From assembly GCA_905220665.1 (NCBI GenBank), contig CAJNAR010000167.1, positions 244,094-308,093 of the forward strand: DNA of 64,000 nucleotides, read 5' to 3'. Position 1 is the first letter of the stretch. Every line of letters begins with the position of its first letter. The notes beneath the pieces are model-generated. The model was not told where the DNA came from and did no database searches. It saw only the letters and a list, made by a program, of their open reading frames with translations. A program made the translations under genes and the position numbers. Positions 20,447 through 32,470 of this stretch are shown here, in pieces. This DNA comes from Albugo candida (lineage: Eukaryota > Oomycota > Peronosporomycetes > Albuginales > Albuginaceae).

Positions 20447-21076
20447 TGCGTGTCTTTAGGATACCCCGCATTTATGTATATATCACAAACTAAGTATATT
20501 ATAGTAATAATTAGAAGAATTACATCAAATTGCGTCGACTCGTTGTTCATTAAACTTGAGTAATTGGATCGCAAGTAGCTAAGCCTTTTTATGATGCGGT
20601 CCTAGAATACTGAACCGTTCATGATTTCGAATTTTTAGCAGTTGTCAGCAATCAAGTACAGAGAGAACAAATACTTTTTTGCTGCGCACACAAATACTCG
20701 TGTCATCAAGTGTCAGGATTGACTCGCATCAATAAACTCTGTATTTTCCATTCAATGCTCACGCGCAATCAAGTTAAGCGTAGATAAGAAAAATATTACT
20801 CACAGAATGATAGCTCTTGATGGTTGCGATTGTGATATCACTGCCATTTGGATCCCGAGAGTACTCACTCAGTCCGTTTGACATGGAAATTGGTATCTTA
20901 CACTCGCCAGCAATGTTAAAGTCGAGATTATATATCGTTTGCTACAGGTTATCTAACAATAGAGAGCGCTTGTTGCTCTGTAAATATATGGTGCGAAATA
21001 ACTGTTCTTCCATTCATTTAAGCGCAACTGTCGATTGCAGATACAAGGCGAGCAGCAAGTATCTTGACTCTTGTAA
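20447..21076. other. Divergent upstream region, nothing recognised
   Basis: These 630 bp lie between minus-strand MPI (plus the small candidate) and the plus-strand permease. AT-rich with only short frames. Both promoters are expected here, but no specific element could be identified. Confidence 0.4.
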
Positions 21077-23251
21077 ATGATGCGACCAATTCCAGGATTT
21101 GAAAGGCTAAGCGATTCTTCAGAGACGAGTGAAACGCATGAAAACTTGAGGCTCAACACGACCCCAGCTCCTGACATCACAGTTCAAACCGAATGTCGCG
21201 ATCACTCTTCGTACGTCAGCTCTTTCACACCCGCTCAAGTGCGCCAACGATTCATTCAACTTCATGTTTTCGATCGTCAATATAAAGAACCTTCCTGGAT
21301 GCATCCAAACATTGGTGGTGGGGCAGTCTTCTTGGAAGCGCCAACAGAAGAGGATCGAGCATACAGTGAGGAGAAGATGCATTCCACGAAGACTCAACTG
21401 AAAGAATGGCCAAGTACAGCAATTGGAGGCAATGACATTTTGTCAAGTGTACTGTTCACTGCAGGCTTGACCGTAGCGAAATCTGGTTATTTGGCTCCCG
21501 TCGTGCAAGTGGTTGTAATCGTAGTGATTTATTGCTTCAGATGGATTTTTCAGGAAGTGGTGAGCACTATTCCATTGAATGGTGGAAGTTATGCTGCATT
21601 ACTCAATGCTAGCTCTAAAAAGGTTGCTGCAGCGGCGGCCATTTTCAGCATTTTGTCGTATTTGGCAACCGGCGTTGTTTGTGCCGTGTCGGCATCCAAC
21701 TATCTCAATCATTTGGTGCACATTCCTGTCGTAACGTGCACAATTGGTCTTCTCTTTTCTTTTGCACTTCTGTGTGTCATTGGAATTTCGGAAAGTGCTT
21801 CTGTGGCACTTGTTATTTTCCTACTGCAAGTATGCACGCTTACTGTTCTATGTATTGCTTGTTTTATCTATGGTACGATGCACCCGTCCATTTTCATGCA
21901 CAATTACAACGTTCCGCTCCCGAATGAATCCTTATGGGGACATATGATCACTGGAAGTGTAGAAAATGCGCTTTTCGCCGGATTTGCACCGGCACTTTTG
22001 AGTGTTACCGGATTCGAAAGTACAGCTCAATTTGTGGAGGAGCAAGCACCTGGCGTTTTCCCAAAAACGTTGCGTAACATGTGGATCATTTCCAGCTTTT
22101 TCAATCTAGCATTTTCATTCTTGTCGCTCGCAGTGGCTCCCATCGAAACGATTCTACTTGAGAGCGACGTTTTACTTGCTTATATAGCTAACGTCTCAGC
22201 AGGTCGCTGGCTCGAAGTTGTTGTATCGATTCAGGCTTTTATTGTACTCGCAGGTGCAGTACTTACATCGTACGTGGGTATCGTTGGCCTTGTGCGACAA
22301 CTTGCAAGTGATCGTTTATTACCTCGTTTCCTGCTGCACAAAAATGCTTGGAGGGGTACACATCATTACGTGATATTTGGCTACTTTGGTATCGCCTCGA
22401 GCTTGACGCTCTTACTTGATGGTGAAATCACGGTTTTGGCCGGTATTTTTTCATTCGCTTTTCTAGGAGTCATGATGTCTTTTGTATTGGCGTGTGTGGT
22501 GCTGAAGGTTAACCGTGAGCACATGGTTCGTGCCCACACAACTTCGTGGACTAATGTACTGTTCTGTGGAGTTATGATTATGATTGGATTGATTTCTAAT
22601 GCAGCGTCTGACCCGTATGCTTTGGGGTACGTTTCACTGTATTATGGAGCTTTTTTCAGTATTATATGGCTCATGCTGGATCGCATAACGATTCTTAAGT
22701 GTCTGCTGTATGTTTCCAGACAATGGAAAGTGTTTCTTCTCTCACGTCAAAATGCTCGATCGCGGCCAAATCCTTCTCAGCGTGCGCTTCCAAGTGCACA
22801 TTATCGGACTGAACAACAATCGCGTTTTGTGATTGGAAGTGTCATAATAGCAAAAGCAATTGAAAGCATCAAAAAGACACCAATTATATTATTTTGCAAG
22901 AGTTCCAGTCTTCCGAAAATCAATCAAGCTATTTCCTATGTGATCCGCAACGAGCAGACGTATTGTCTTCGATTGGTTCATATAACATCCAGCGATTTGT
23001 ATGAAAGTGATACAAACGACGATAAATTGACTTATGATCCTAAGTTCGACGATACTGTGTGCTTGCTTGATCACATATATCCGTCTATGAAAATCGACTT
23101 TGTGTCTATTCGTGGTCGATTCGAGCCGATACTTGTGCAGTGGATTGGCGAAAACATGAATATACCAATCAATCTGATGTTGATGCGTCAGCCTAGGAGT
23201 GATGATAGTTATCGCGTTGCTGCCTTGGGTGTTCGTATCATACTCGATTAG
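21077..23251 (+). CDS. APC-superfamily amino-acid permease with C-terminal Usp-like domain
   Basis: Intronless, 724 aa, beginning with ATG ATG at 21077. After about 115 cytosolic residues comes an APC permease core of about 12 membrane helices. It opens with 'AIGGNDILSSVLFTAGLTVAKSG' (helix 1, with the small-residue substrate loop) and 'STIPLNGGSYAALLNASSKKVAAA'. Helix 6 is around 'GFAPALLSVTGFESTAQFVEEQAPG'. A conserved linker 'VRQLASDRLLPRFLL' follows. The C-terminal ~140 residues are soluble, with 'PIILFCKSSSLPKINQAISYVIRNEQT' and 'LRLVHI', resembling the alpha/beta nucleotide-binding Usp-like tail of some transporters. Amino acids or polyamines are likely substrates by family. The membrane (plasma or vacuolar) cannot be told. 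Confidence 0.85.
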   Translation: MMRPIPGFERLSDSSETSETHENLRLNTTPAPDITVQTECRDHSSYVSSFTPAQVRQRFIQLHVFDRQYKEPSWMHPNIGGGAVFLEAPTEEDRAYSEEKMHSTKTQLKEWPSTAIGGNDILSSVLFTAGLTVAKSGYLAPVVQVVVIVVIYCFRWIFQEVVSTIPLNGGSYAALLNASSKKVAAAAAIFSILSYLATGVVCAVSASNYLNHLVHIPVVTCTIGLLFSFALLCVIGISESASVALVIFLLQVCTLTVLCIACFIYGTMHPSIFMHNYNVPLPNESLWGHMITGSVENALFAGFAPALLSVTGFESTAQFVEEQAPGVFPKTLRNMWIISSFFNLAFSFLSLAVAPIETILLESDVLLAYIANVSAGRWLEVVVSIQAFIVLAGAVLTSYVGIVGLVRQLASDRLLPRFLLHKNAWRGTHHYVIFGYFGIASSLTLLLDGEITVLAGIFSFAFLGVMMSFVLACVVLKVNREHMVRAHTTSWTNVLFCGVMIMIGLISNAASDPYALGYVSLYYGAFFSIIWLMLDRITILKCLLYVSRQWKVFLLSRQNARSRPNPSQRALPSAHYRTEQQSRFVIGSVIIAKAIESIKKTPIILFCKSSSLPKINQAISYVIRNEQTYCLRLVHITSSDLYESDTNDDKLTYDPKFDDTVCLLDHIYPSMKIDFVSIRGRFEPILVQWIGENMNIPINLMLMRQPRSDDSYRVAALGVRIILD

Positions 23252-23381
23252 AGCCCACATTAGACATCCAAGGTCAAATATTCAATGATAGTAACTTCCA
23301 TAGGTTCGACCTTAAAGTATACAGTATGTGCGCTGCCACGTCTACTTGCGATGATTCCTTAACTTTATACAAATTTCGACT

Positions 23382-25596
23382 ATGATTATAAAATGGTTTA
23401 CTATCACCTTTTTCTCTGTTGTTTCACGGTCATTTTATGGAAATAATGAGTCCTTTGCGAAGACCATTGAACCTGAAAGCTCTTCCATAGTGAGACACGA
23501 TGCAGAGAAGCCTTCAACTTCTATGGTCTCTAGTTTAAGCAATTCACATCGATCAACTGCAAATATCGATCATACTATAGACGTGTTCCCTGTACCAACT
23601 AAACAAACTCCACCAGTGTCAGATACAGAGTCAAATAATGTTATCAATCACGTTGAAACACAGCTTCAGATATTACAAATTTTAGAGACTAATGTTGCTA
23701 CAAGTATCGAGAAAATGCAAAGTGATGTTTTACTACAAGTGCAAGACCAGCAATCGCTCCACGAAGCAACAAAACTCTTTCGAGAGCTGCATATTGTACA
23801 GGTACCCCCTTCTATTCCATCTTGGACAAGCTTTATTTCTATAAATTCTTTTTTATTGAAGAACAATTTGCAAAAGCTTGCAACAGGACTGAACGAAACT
23901 CTATTTGATATGCAAGTGGTAGAAAAAAACAGCGAGAGAAAATCTCAACAATTACAAAGTGTATTGGATCATCAAAGAGAAGAAGAGGAAGACGCTTTCA
24001 TTAAAGAGAATGGTATCAAAGTGATCGACTACGAAACAGGCCAACTCCAAAATATCACCGGTTTATCAAGCACCAAGTCAAAAAAACTGAAAGATGTTGA
24101 TCCAGCGGTATGTTCCAAAAAGATTGTGAAATAAGCTCTTAATGAATGTGTAGGTCCTTCACTATGACTTTGAGCTTTTGGGGCAAATCGCGGTGCTACT
24201 TGGAATCTCGGCGATCGGAGGCATTTGCGCCACATATTTCAATATCCCACCTCATACTGGTTATCTGCTTGGCGGTGTGCTGGTGGGTCCTTCTTGCTTG
24301 GGAATCGTACATAACTACAAAGAAGTTGAAACCATTTCCTTATTTGGTTCCATCTTCTTGCTTTTCGGACATGGGACAGGATATATCCTACAAAGGCCAC
24401 GGGTCTTGAAAATGTATCTGATCGGAAGTTCAGCTTACGTGGTTGCTACTATTGCAACTGTTGCGATTTTGATGTCTTTTATCGGATGGACGGAGTCAAT
24501 TTTGCAAGGAATTATCATCGGAGTGGCAGTGTGCTTTACTACGACAGCTCCAATCTACGAGAGATTGCGAGCCAATGAGGTTCATGATACTTCCTTCGGA
24601 CGAGTAAGATCTACAGACTCATATCCGCGGAGTGTGCCCTAAGAATTGTATTCGTATTAGACTATCACGTCAATCATCGCCTTGCAAGATGCACTAATGA
24701 GTTTTGCACTTGGTGCACCCGAGTGGTTCTCAGTCAAATCCTTCAGCTTGGTCAGCATGGCGGCAATACGGTCCATTTTTTCGTATGGAATCGTTGTATC
24801 CGTGTCCTACATGCTGCACACTCGTGTTCTTCCACCTTTAATGCAATTTTTGGTTGATATGGAGCGCTTGCATCATTCACCTTTGGTATTGCTTGGAGTC
24901 GTTAGTGTATGTCTCTTTATGGCCTTGCTCACTGAGTTTCTCGGACTCTCTTTAGAATGTGGAGCTTTTCTAGCTGGTCTCACCTTTATGGAGAACACAG
25001 CTCGAAGCACAAATATGCAAAAGGCGATTGCATCCATTCGTGTCATCGAAAATCTATTTGGCAGCATGTTTTTCGCATGTGTTGGGATGATACTAAATCC
25101 GAGCTTTTTGATCCGTAATGCATGCGAAATAATCAGTTTGGTTACTTTGATTGTGGGAATAAAAACAGTTTGCACCACTGCGGTCATGCGATTCTACAAA
25201 GTTTCCTTCAGAAAAGCATTGATTGCAGGCGTCAGTCTTTGCCAGATTGGAGAATTATCACTAATCTTCATGATCAAAGCGCACTCTTCCCATCTCGTCA
25301 CACGTCGGTTTTATTTACTTTTCATTGCAGCCATTGCAGTATTCTTAGGATGTTCGTCTTTATTCGAGCGACAAATTGTGCTGGCTAGAAAAAAAAAATT
25401 GTTCCGACTTCCAGCCACAGATGCGAGGAACCAAAAAGTACCAGTTCTACCAAGAAAATCAATCGATTCCAAGCATGAAAAGAACGATAAGGCCACCTCG
25501 CCTTCAGTCATCAAGCGAGATGATACTGTGGAGAGTAGAAGACCCAAGAGTTGTATGCACGCTTCCAGTGTCAAGCCTCAGAATACCTTCAGATGA
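23382..25596 (+). CDS. TMCO3/KefB-like cation:proton antiporter (CPA2)
   Basis: Three exons, 23382..24107, 24154..24603 and 24661..25596, with introns of 46 and 57 bp, encode 703 aa. The N terminus looks like a signal peptide (MIIKWFTITFFSVVSRSFYG). A lumenal or extracellular Ser/Thr-rich and coiled-coil region of about 220 residues follows, as in TMCO3. The antiporter domain starts at 'LLGQIAVLLGISAIGGICATYFNIPPHTGYLLGGVLVGP' and includes 'ITSIIALQDALMSF', 'LTEFLGLSLECGAFLAGLTF' and 'GVSLCQIGELSLIF'. These fit monovalent cation/proton exchange in an endomembrane. No TrkA-N domain is present. Its last 31 codons overlap the coding end of the convergent kinase gene. Confidence 0.85.
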
Positions 25597-27901
25597 TGCC
25601 GATGGGTTTTGGGTCAAAATGGTCTTATCTGTTCCATCATTGTCTCGGATTTTTGTTGCTGACTCGGAAGCAATTTTCGAACATTCTTCTGGAACCTGGT
25701 AGGCAACTTCCAATTCATGCTCTTCTTGATTCTGGTCGACTTGCGTCTGCGAAAACTCGACTCTATGCTTCTCTCGGCATAATCTATCGATCAAGTAGGA
25801 AAAAGTGTCTCGTGTGTCTTGGTCTGTAAATTCTAAATGAATGGCATTTTGTGAAGATTTTAAAGATAATAAGCATGAAGTAAAAGGCTTCGCGTTACTG
25901 AGGTATTTTCTTCTCTCTGTTGGCGAGCACAACAACCTGTTTTGTGTATTTGTATCTCGACCAGACGTTTCTACGTCAAGTGATGGGTTCCCAATCTGAA
26001 TTTGAGTGATGTTTACCAGTTCTACGGAACTCTGAGGCCGTTCGGGAGCTCGAGTTTGATCTTGTGCTGCCACTGGGTCATTATTTTGGACAAAGTCACC
26101 CGCCAGAGCCAACGGGATATCATTAGTCCACCAGATGTGCTTCCTAGCGTGTGTGATTGTTTCTCTGATGCTTAGGGATGAATGCAGTGATAAAGAGGAG
26201 CCGGACCAAGTAGATTTTTCTCTCGAAGGAGGGCAGGGATCCTCGACAAGGTTGACGATCTTTGATCTGGGTTTTCTCTGAATCTGGAATCCTTCCAAAT
26301 CATTCAAACGACGTAGAGCTGGATGGAGATGGGAGAACGGATGCAGCTTGCTTCCTTCATGCGGTTTGCTATAGATGGGCTTACTCAAGTTTTCATTACC
26401 CAAAGTGGATGGTAGACGTCGGAAAAAGCTGCTTAAGGCGCGCCTACTACACAATCTAAACGCTTCAAATTTCGGAGTCTTCCTTACCCAGCGCAAGGTG
26501 CTCCCATCTGCAGATAAGAATATCTTTGTGCGGAAGCTCTCTCCATCTTCATGTTTTATGGTGTTGATGCCATATCCCTTCTCTGGGCCATACTCAGTAG
26601 CACGTAGTTTCTTCTCCAACACACTTGCAAGTTTCTCTTTTCTCTTTTGATTCTGAATGGAACGGCTTTCGAGAAGCTTGGCCTTGCTCTTGTCCAGCAT
26701 TTCTTTTCCGTTAACAATCCAAGGATGCGAGACTAAATCACTCGTTTTAGGTCGCTTTGTTGGATCGACCTGTAACATTTCAGCCAGCTATATATACAGT
26801 ATGAACAGCGTGTCGGTCTCACTTCATGTTGATGTCACTTACCAGTTCCCGGATTCTCGGATCGATGTGAATCCAGTCCTTACTCGGGAAACGTAATCCA
26901 AAGTTATGGGCTCGAAGTTGCGACAATTTCATGGGAAAAGGAGGGTACCCACTGAGTATGATGTAGATCACCACGCCAAGACTAAAAATGTCCACCTCAA
27001 TGCCATAAAGCTTTCCATCCAAAATCTCAGGGGCTGCATAACCCGGCGTGCCACAAGAATCAGCCGACAGCTCTCCAACTGTCTTAAGACGTTTTGCGAA
27101 TCCGAAATCACATAATTTGACGCCACATTCTCTATGTATAAGAACATTCTCAGGTTTTATATCGCGATGAATGATTGCGTTGGTGTGGCAATAATGGAGC
27201 GCATGAACAAGTCCAGCGGCAATTTTCTGGGCTTCTATAGGTGTGACTTTGCCCCGTTTCACAACACGATCAAATAGATCACCATGCTCCACAAGTTCCA
27301 TCACCATGTAGCATTTTGTATCATCTTCAATGACGTCATAAAGTTTCATTATGTGTTCATGATCTACATATCGAAGTACCTCGATTTCGTGTCGTAAGGC
27401 TAAGCGATCAATTGGCGATAAGCTGAGTTTATCTACAATCTTACAAGCAAACGATTCGCCACTCATTCGATGTATTACTCTTTTTACAGTTGAGTAAGAG
27501 CCGGCTCCGATATGTTTGATGATTGAATACTCTTGATGGAAACTCAATAAAGATTTCTCATCTTGTCTGTGCATTGGTGGAGCGCTGGAGCAACGTTGAA
27601 TCAATGACATCTTAGAATCCACGATCTTCGCTACCGCTAAATTGTCGATTCTTTCATCATTTGCTGGATTTTGGCACCTTTCAGCCATCACGTCAACTTT
27701 TCCTTCATAGTTGTTATCACTGATTCCAGACGACGATTGATTTTCACTCTTGCCGTTTTTCCACTTGAGGAGATGCCGTAAGCGGAAGCGAGAGCTACTA
27801 CTTGAGACACCTCGACGGGCTGTGTGATCACTGTTGCACTGATTTCGTCTAGTGGGGCAGAATTGGTCCGGTTCACCACTTATACATCGTGTAAATACCA
27901 T
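25504..27901 (-). CDS. CAMK-like Ser/Thr kinase with C-terminal PH-like halves
   Basis: Two exons, complement(25504..26787, 26843..27901), with a 55-bp phase-0 intron, encode 780 aa. After a low-complexity N terminus, the kinase domain runs from 'YSIIKHIGAGSYSTVKRVIHRMSG' through FACKIVDK (Lys), HRDIKPENVLI, CDFGFAKR, GTPGYAAPE and the post-intron 'MLQVDPTKRPKTSDLVSHPWI'. This is a complete CAMK-type domain, so activity is expected. Beyond it, 'RTKIFLSADGSTLRWVRK' looks like the first strands of a PH domain. Over 200 residues later 'AIHLEFTDQDTRDTFSYLIDRL' looks like its last strand and C-terminal helix, suggesting a PH domain split by a long disordered insert. That part is inference. The last 93 bp overlap the antiporter gene's coding sequence on the opposite strand. 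Confidence 0.85.
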
Positions 27902-28105
27902 TTTGCTTGTGCTAAAGAATTAATGAAACCAAATGGAAGTTATGACTATTTAAATACTCTGTGGCATTTTAATTCAAAAATATCTGGCTAATCGAGCAGT
28001 TTCAAATATCGCACGAGATCCGGTTCCGAGTGTTGTGTACACCACGAAAATCGTCAATTTGTTTGTTGTAACGTGGCTCAGATTAAAGTGCGACGAGCTT
28101 CATAT

Positions 28106-29230
28106 TCAATGGGCGACCACTTCATCATCGAAAGCATCCGCTGAGCTATTTCTTAGAACGAACTGAACCGCAGAGTCTTTCGAAGCCTTCTCCATTGATG
28201 TTTTGCTGAATGTATGGACACTATATATGTTGTAGACTGGTTGATTTTTTACTTGAATAGGTGAAAATCAGTACCTGAGATCATTGAAAGCAGATTCGTA
28301 TTGAAAATAGTGAGGATCGCTTTCTGGTACATCGAAATCGAGTGACATCTCGCTTGTATAAAAGAGCATAGCGATAATCGCGGATTGACGCCGTTCTGAT
28401 GTCTTCATGATACTAGTGTTGTATGTCCTGAAACTATAAGTCAAGAGTTTAGAGTGTTCTAAATTCGTCCTAGCCAAATTGAATCGATACCTGTTGCCAA
28501 TAATCACAATATTATCGATACAGCGGCATGTGAGATTTGCAACAAGCGTATTATGATATAATAGCCTCCCACAATGTGGCATGATAAATACGGTCGTACG
28601 CTCAGCCTTGTGGTACCCTCGTACATTAATATTCAATACATTCAAGCCTGCCTCTCGTGCAATAGCTTTATCCGTCTAGACGCCAATAGAAAATGTCAGA
28701 CTCGAACGCGAAATGCATTATCTTGCCTCAGTCATCACGGGATCGTAGATGTCAAAGTTATGAACGCTGTTGTCACCGACTTGTGATCGCAACTCTTCGT
28801 AAATGTTAATTGAAAGTGCGAGTTGCTTCACTGCATTCGAATTTGTGCAAAAACTTCCGAGTCCATAACAGATAATACTAATACACTTCTCTTTGTTAGT
28901 ATCACCAATGCTCCACGTTGATTGCCTCGTATTATTCGTCTCGATTGTTTTTTGAACAATGGCTTGAACCAATTTACCACCTTTGAGCTTTGCTTTGGCT
29001 AATGCAATTGATTTACAAATTTTATTCAATGTCGTTTTATCGGGTGGAGCAGGTACACTATGAGAAACTGACACGAGTTGACATCGGTTATGATATTGTG
29101 AGTTGTGTCACTATAAAGCACTATTACTCTCAGTTTTTTCTATAGTTTTTTTGCTCGTTTTTGTGTGAAATCGGGCGCGATGCCGCGACTTGCGCGTTAC
29201 CAGTATCCACTCATCACCGACAGCTACCAT
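28106..29230 (-). CDS. SRR1: SRR1-domain protein
   Basis: Five exons, complement(28106..28220, 28275..28427, 28491..28675, 28727..29067, 29128..29230), give 298 aa; introns are 54, 63, 51 and 60 bp. The 51-bp intron (28676..28726) begins GCAAGA after GAG and is a GC-AG intron; both flanks match the family. Motifs in order: an N-terminal DEWILVTRKSRHR; the SRR1 core SIICYGLGSFCTNSNAVKQLAL; NFDIYDPVMTETDKAIAREAGLNV; VFIMPHCGRLLYHNTLVANL; NIVIIGNR; and the closing AFNDLSVHTF. SRR1 was named in Arabidopsis for clock and phytochrome signalling, and the animal homologue SRRD is linked to haem and clock control. Its role in a non-plant protist is unknown. It is the last gene before the satellite array. 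Confidence 0.88.
28676..28726 (-). other. GC-AG intron of the SRR1 gene
   Basis: The exon ends ...VMTE (GAG at 28729..28727) and the next base pairs read GCAAGA, the typical non-canonical donor. The intron ends GTCTAG, and the following exon starts TDKAIAREAG. No GT donor in reach keeps both flanks in frame. Confidence 0.75.
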
Positions 29231-29582
29231 ACGTATATAAATGTAAATTAGATGAACACCGTCAAGGATATTCGCTTGATGGCGATAATTCACTGATGTG
29301 AAGTAATGGTGGAATGAAGCCTACAGCAAATTGAGACGAGTCACATTCTAAATTGGAATCAGTCTGCTCGAATAACGTACTTTCGTGCATTTCGCTCAAC
29401 TCTGTCAAATATACACATGTTGTGGTCCATACAAACACGAAATTTCTGGGTGAGTAGATGAAGTACTAGAAGCTCTCGCAACCAATTTTACCGGATTAAA
29501 AATCTAGCAACTAGGATTGGTGGAACTTGTTCCAAGGATTCACCCAGCCGTACCCAGCATACCGATAGCAGTGAATTGGCAA
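29231..29582. other. Unique spacer between SRR1 and the tandem array
   Basis: These 352 bp have no counterpart in the repeat unit and no gene. They mark the transition from gene space to satellite and presumably include the SRR1 promoter. Confidence 0.5.
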
Positions 29583-31924
29583 CATAGTCTGAATAGGGAA
29601 CATCGAGCAGACTCTGACGTGTTTCAATATCTGTACGCTATGTGTTTATGCTAAAGCATCTACAAAACATATGAACGAAGAGGAACAGCGATTGCATCGT
29701 ACACTTAGGTGATATGCACCAGTTCAAGAAAAGAAAAAGGCCATTACATCATACATTAGCTCAGACATAACGCTACACGACTACTTCGTCAGAGCCATTT
29801 TCCTCACATTCCAGCCATACTATCTTTGATCCGATCATTTTGACTATTTCACAGTCTTTCTTGTGCATCATTTTCTTGTTTTTTCCAAGTGGACCTGGAT
29901 TGCGGACTTGAGGTAAAAATAAAAGATTATCGACGTACAATGATTTATCTCTATCCATTTGCTGTGAGAAGACTCAAGAAAACCGAATACCCGGTTTACC
30001 AGGGTATTGAAGTCTTGCAACTTTCGAGTTGCTGTTAGTTCTGTAGACTCGTTGTAGATCAATCATAATTTTTTTTATAATACCACACATAGAGAATGTA
30101 GTTTGCTCTGAAGTATCCTCCAGTAATTCTGTGCAATATATTTACATGAGCTGAACGAGTTGATTCTGCTGTCTTCTGAAACGGTGTTGCAGGTTGGTTA
30201 CCCATGACGGCACTTGCTTTTCTATCCGTGTGGCAAAAGTTTTCATTAATGTGAAATAGGTTTATAAAGCAGTCATGTCACGAGTAAATGTGAAATATTG
30301 TTTTCCAGCATCGTAAACTAACTAAAACTATCTTGAACTAACTGAAGCTATCTTGCAGAGCATGGTTTGATTTTACGACAAGGGTTCGAATCAGACAAGA
30401 AACCCTCGCCCTTTTCTCCCAACCCGTGAAGGCTATGTGACTTGTCCTTAATATGTATTGAAATGTTTGTCTCTCTGCTGGTCTAGGACGTGATGACTGA
30501 GGCAATGGAAGATGGTTTGTTGCTTGTTTACTCATGGTAGCTAAATTGTGGCACTCGTTATCGTTTTGTGAATGTCAGTATCATTCGACATGCTTCCGTT
30601 TTGGTGTGATACATATATTTCTTCAGTTGTTACTCATCATCAGCCAGTTAAAAGGAAGGAATCTGTTTAAAGTATAGATTCGTTCTGTTCTGTACAAGAT
30701 CAGTAAGTAGTATCATTCGAACTTCTTGCACGTGCTCGCTGATGCGTACAAAATAGTCTGAATAGAGAATATCGAGCAGACTCTGACGTAATTCAATATC
30801 CTTTCGCAATGTGACTATGCTAAGGCATCAAAAATATATATGAACGGAAACGAATAGAGGTTCCATCGTATACTTAGGTGATGTGCACCATGTAAGTAAA
30901 GAAAAAGGCCATCACATCACACATTAGCTCAGACATAACACTACACGACTACATCGTCAGAGATATTTTCCTCACTTTCCAGCCACATATCTCTGATAGA
31001 TCCGATCATTTTGACCAATTCACAGCCTTTCTTGTGCATCATTTTCTTGTTTTTTTCAAGTGGACCTGGATTGCGGACTTGAGGTAAAAATAAAAGATTA
31101 TCGACGTACAATGCTTTATCTCTATCCATTTGCTGTGAGAAGACTCAAGAAAACCGAATACCCGGTTTACCAGGGTATCGAAGTCTTGCAACTTTCGAGT
31201 TGCTGTTAGTTCTGTAGACTCGTTGTAGATCAATCATAACAAATTTTATAATACCACATAGAAAATGTAGTTTGCTCTGAAGTATCTTCCAGTAATTCTG
31301 TGCAATATATTTACATGAGCTGAACGAGTTGATTCTGCTGTCTTCTGAAACGGTGTTGCAGGTTGGTTACCCATGACGGCACTTGCTTTTCTATCCGTGT
31401 GGCAAAAGTTTTCATTAATGTGAAATAGGTTTATAAAGCAGTCATGTCACGAGTAAATGTGAAATATTGTTTTCCAGCATCGTAAACTAACTAAAACTAT
31501 CTTGAACTAACTGAAGCTATCTTGCAGAGCATGGTTTGATTGTACGACAAGGGTTCGAATCAGACAAGAAACCCTCGCCCTTTTCTCCCAACCCGTGAAG
31601 GCTATGTGACTTGTCCTTAATATGTATTGAAATGTTTGTCTCTCTGCTGGTCTAGGACGTGATGACTGAGGCAATGGAAGATGGTTTGTTGCTTGTTTAC
31701 TCTTGGTAGCTAAATTGTGGCACTCGTTATCGTTTTGTGAATGTCAGTATCATTCGACATGCTTCCGTTTTGGTGTGATACATATATTTCTTCAGTTGTT
31801 ACTCATCATCAGCCAGTTAAAAGGAAGGAATCTGTTTAAAGTATAGATTCGTTCTGTTCTGTACAAGATCAGTAAGTAGTATCATTCGAACTTCTTGCAC
31901 GTGCTCGCTGAGGCGTACAAAATA

Positions 31925-32470
31925 GTCTGAATAGAGAATATCGAGCAGACTCTGACGTAATTCAATATCCTTTCGCAATGTGACTATGCTAAAGCATCAA
32001 TAATATATATGAACGGAAACGAATAGAGGTTCCATCGTATACTTAGGTGATGTGCACCATGTAAGAAAAGAAAAAGGCCATCACATCACACATTAGCTCA
32101 GACATAACACTACACGACTACATCGTCAGAGATATTTTCCTCACTTTCCAGCCACATATCTCTGATAGATCCGATCATTTTGACCAATTCACAGTCTTTC
32201 TTGTGCATCATTTTCTTGCAATGGAAGATGGTTTGCTGCTTGTTTACTCATGGTAGCTAAATTGTGGCACTCGTTATCGTTTTGTGAATGTCAGTATCAT
32301 ACAACATGCTTCCGTTTTGATGTGATACATATATTTCTTCAGTTGTTACTCATCATCAGCCAGTTAAAAGGAAGGAATCTGTTTAAAGTATAGATTCGTT
32401 CTGTTCTGTACAAGATCAGTAAGTAGTATCATTCGAACTTCTTGCACGTGCTCGCTGATGCGTACAAAAT
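31925..32470. repeat. Internally deleted repeat copy
   Basis: Within this copy the sequence jumps after CATTTTCTTG at 32218 directly to CAATGGAAGATGG. The corresponding 622 bp (31050..31671 in the copy before) are missing. Flanks on both sides continue normally, so the event is one clean deletion. No long homology spans the junction, pointing to end joining or slippage and not to unequal exchange. Confidence 0.9.

Noticed and set aside
21119..21397. Minus-strand frames under the permease gene.
   Set aside because: They are shadows of the strongly coding plus-strand frame.
30338..30535. 65-codon minus frame (MSKQATNHLPLPQ...) present in most units as a tandem gene family.
   Set aside because: The start codon is lost in the copies near 31.7 and 40.4 kb, one copy is frameshifted near 57925, and the frame lies antisense to the B-box-like motif. 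It looks incidental.
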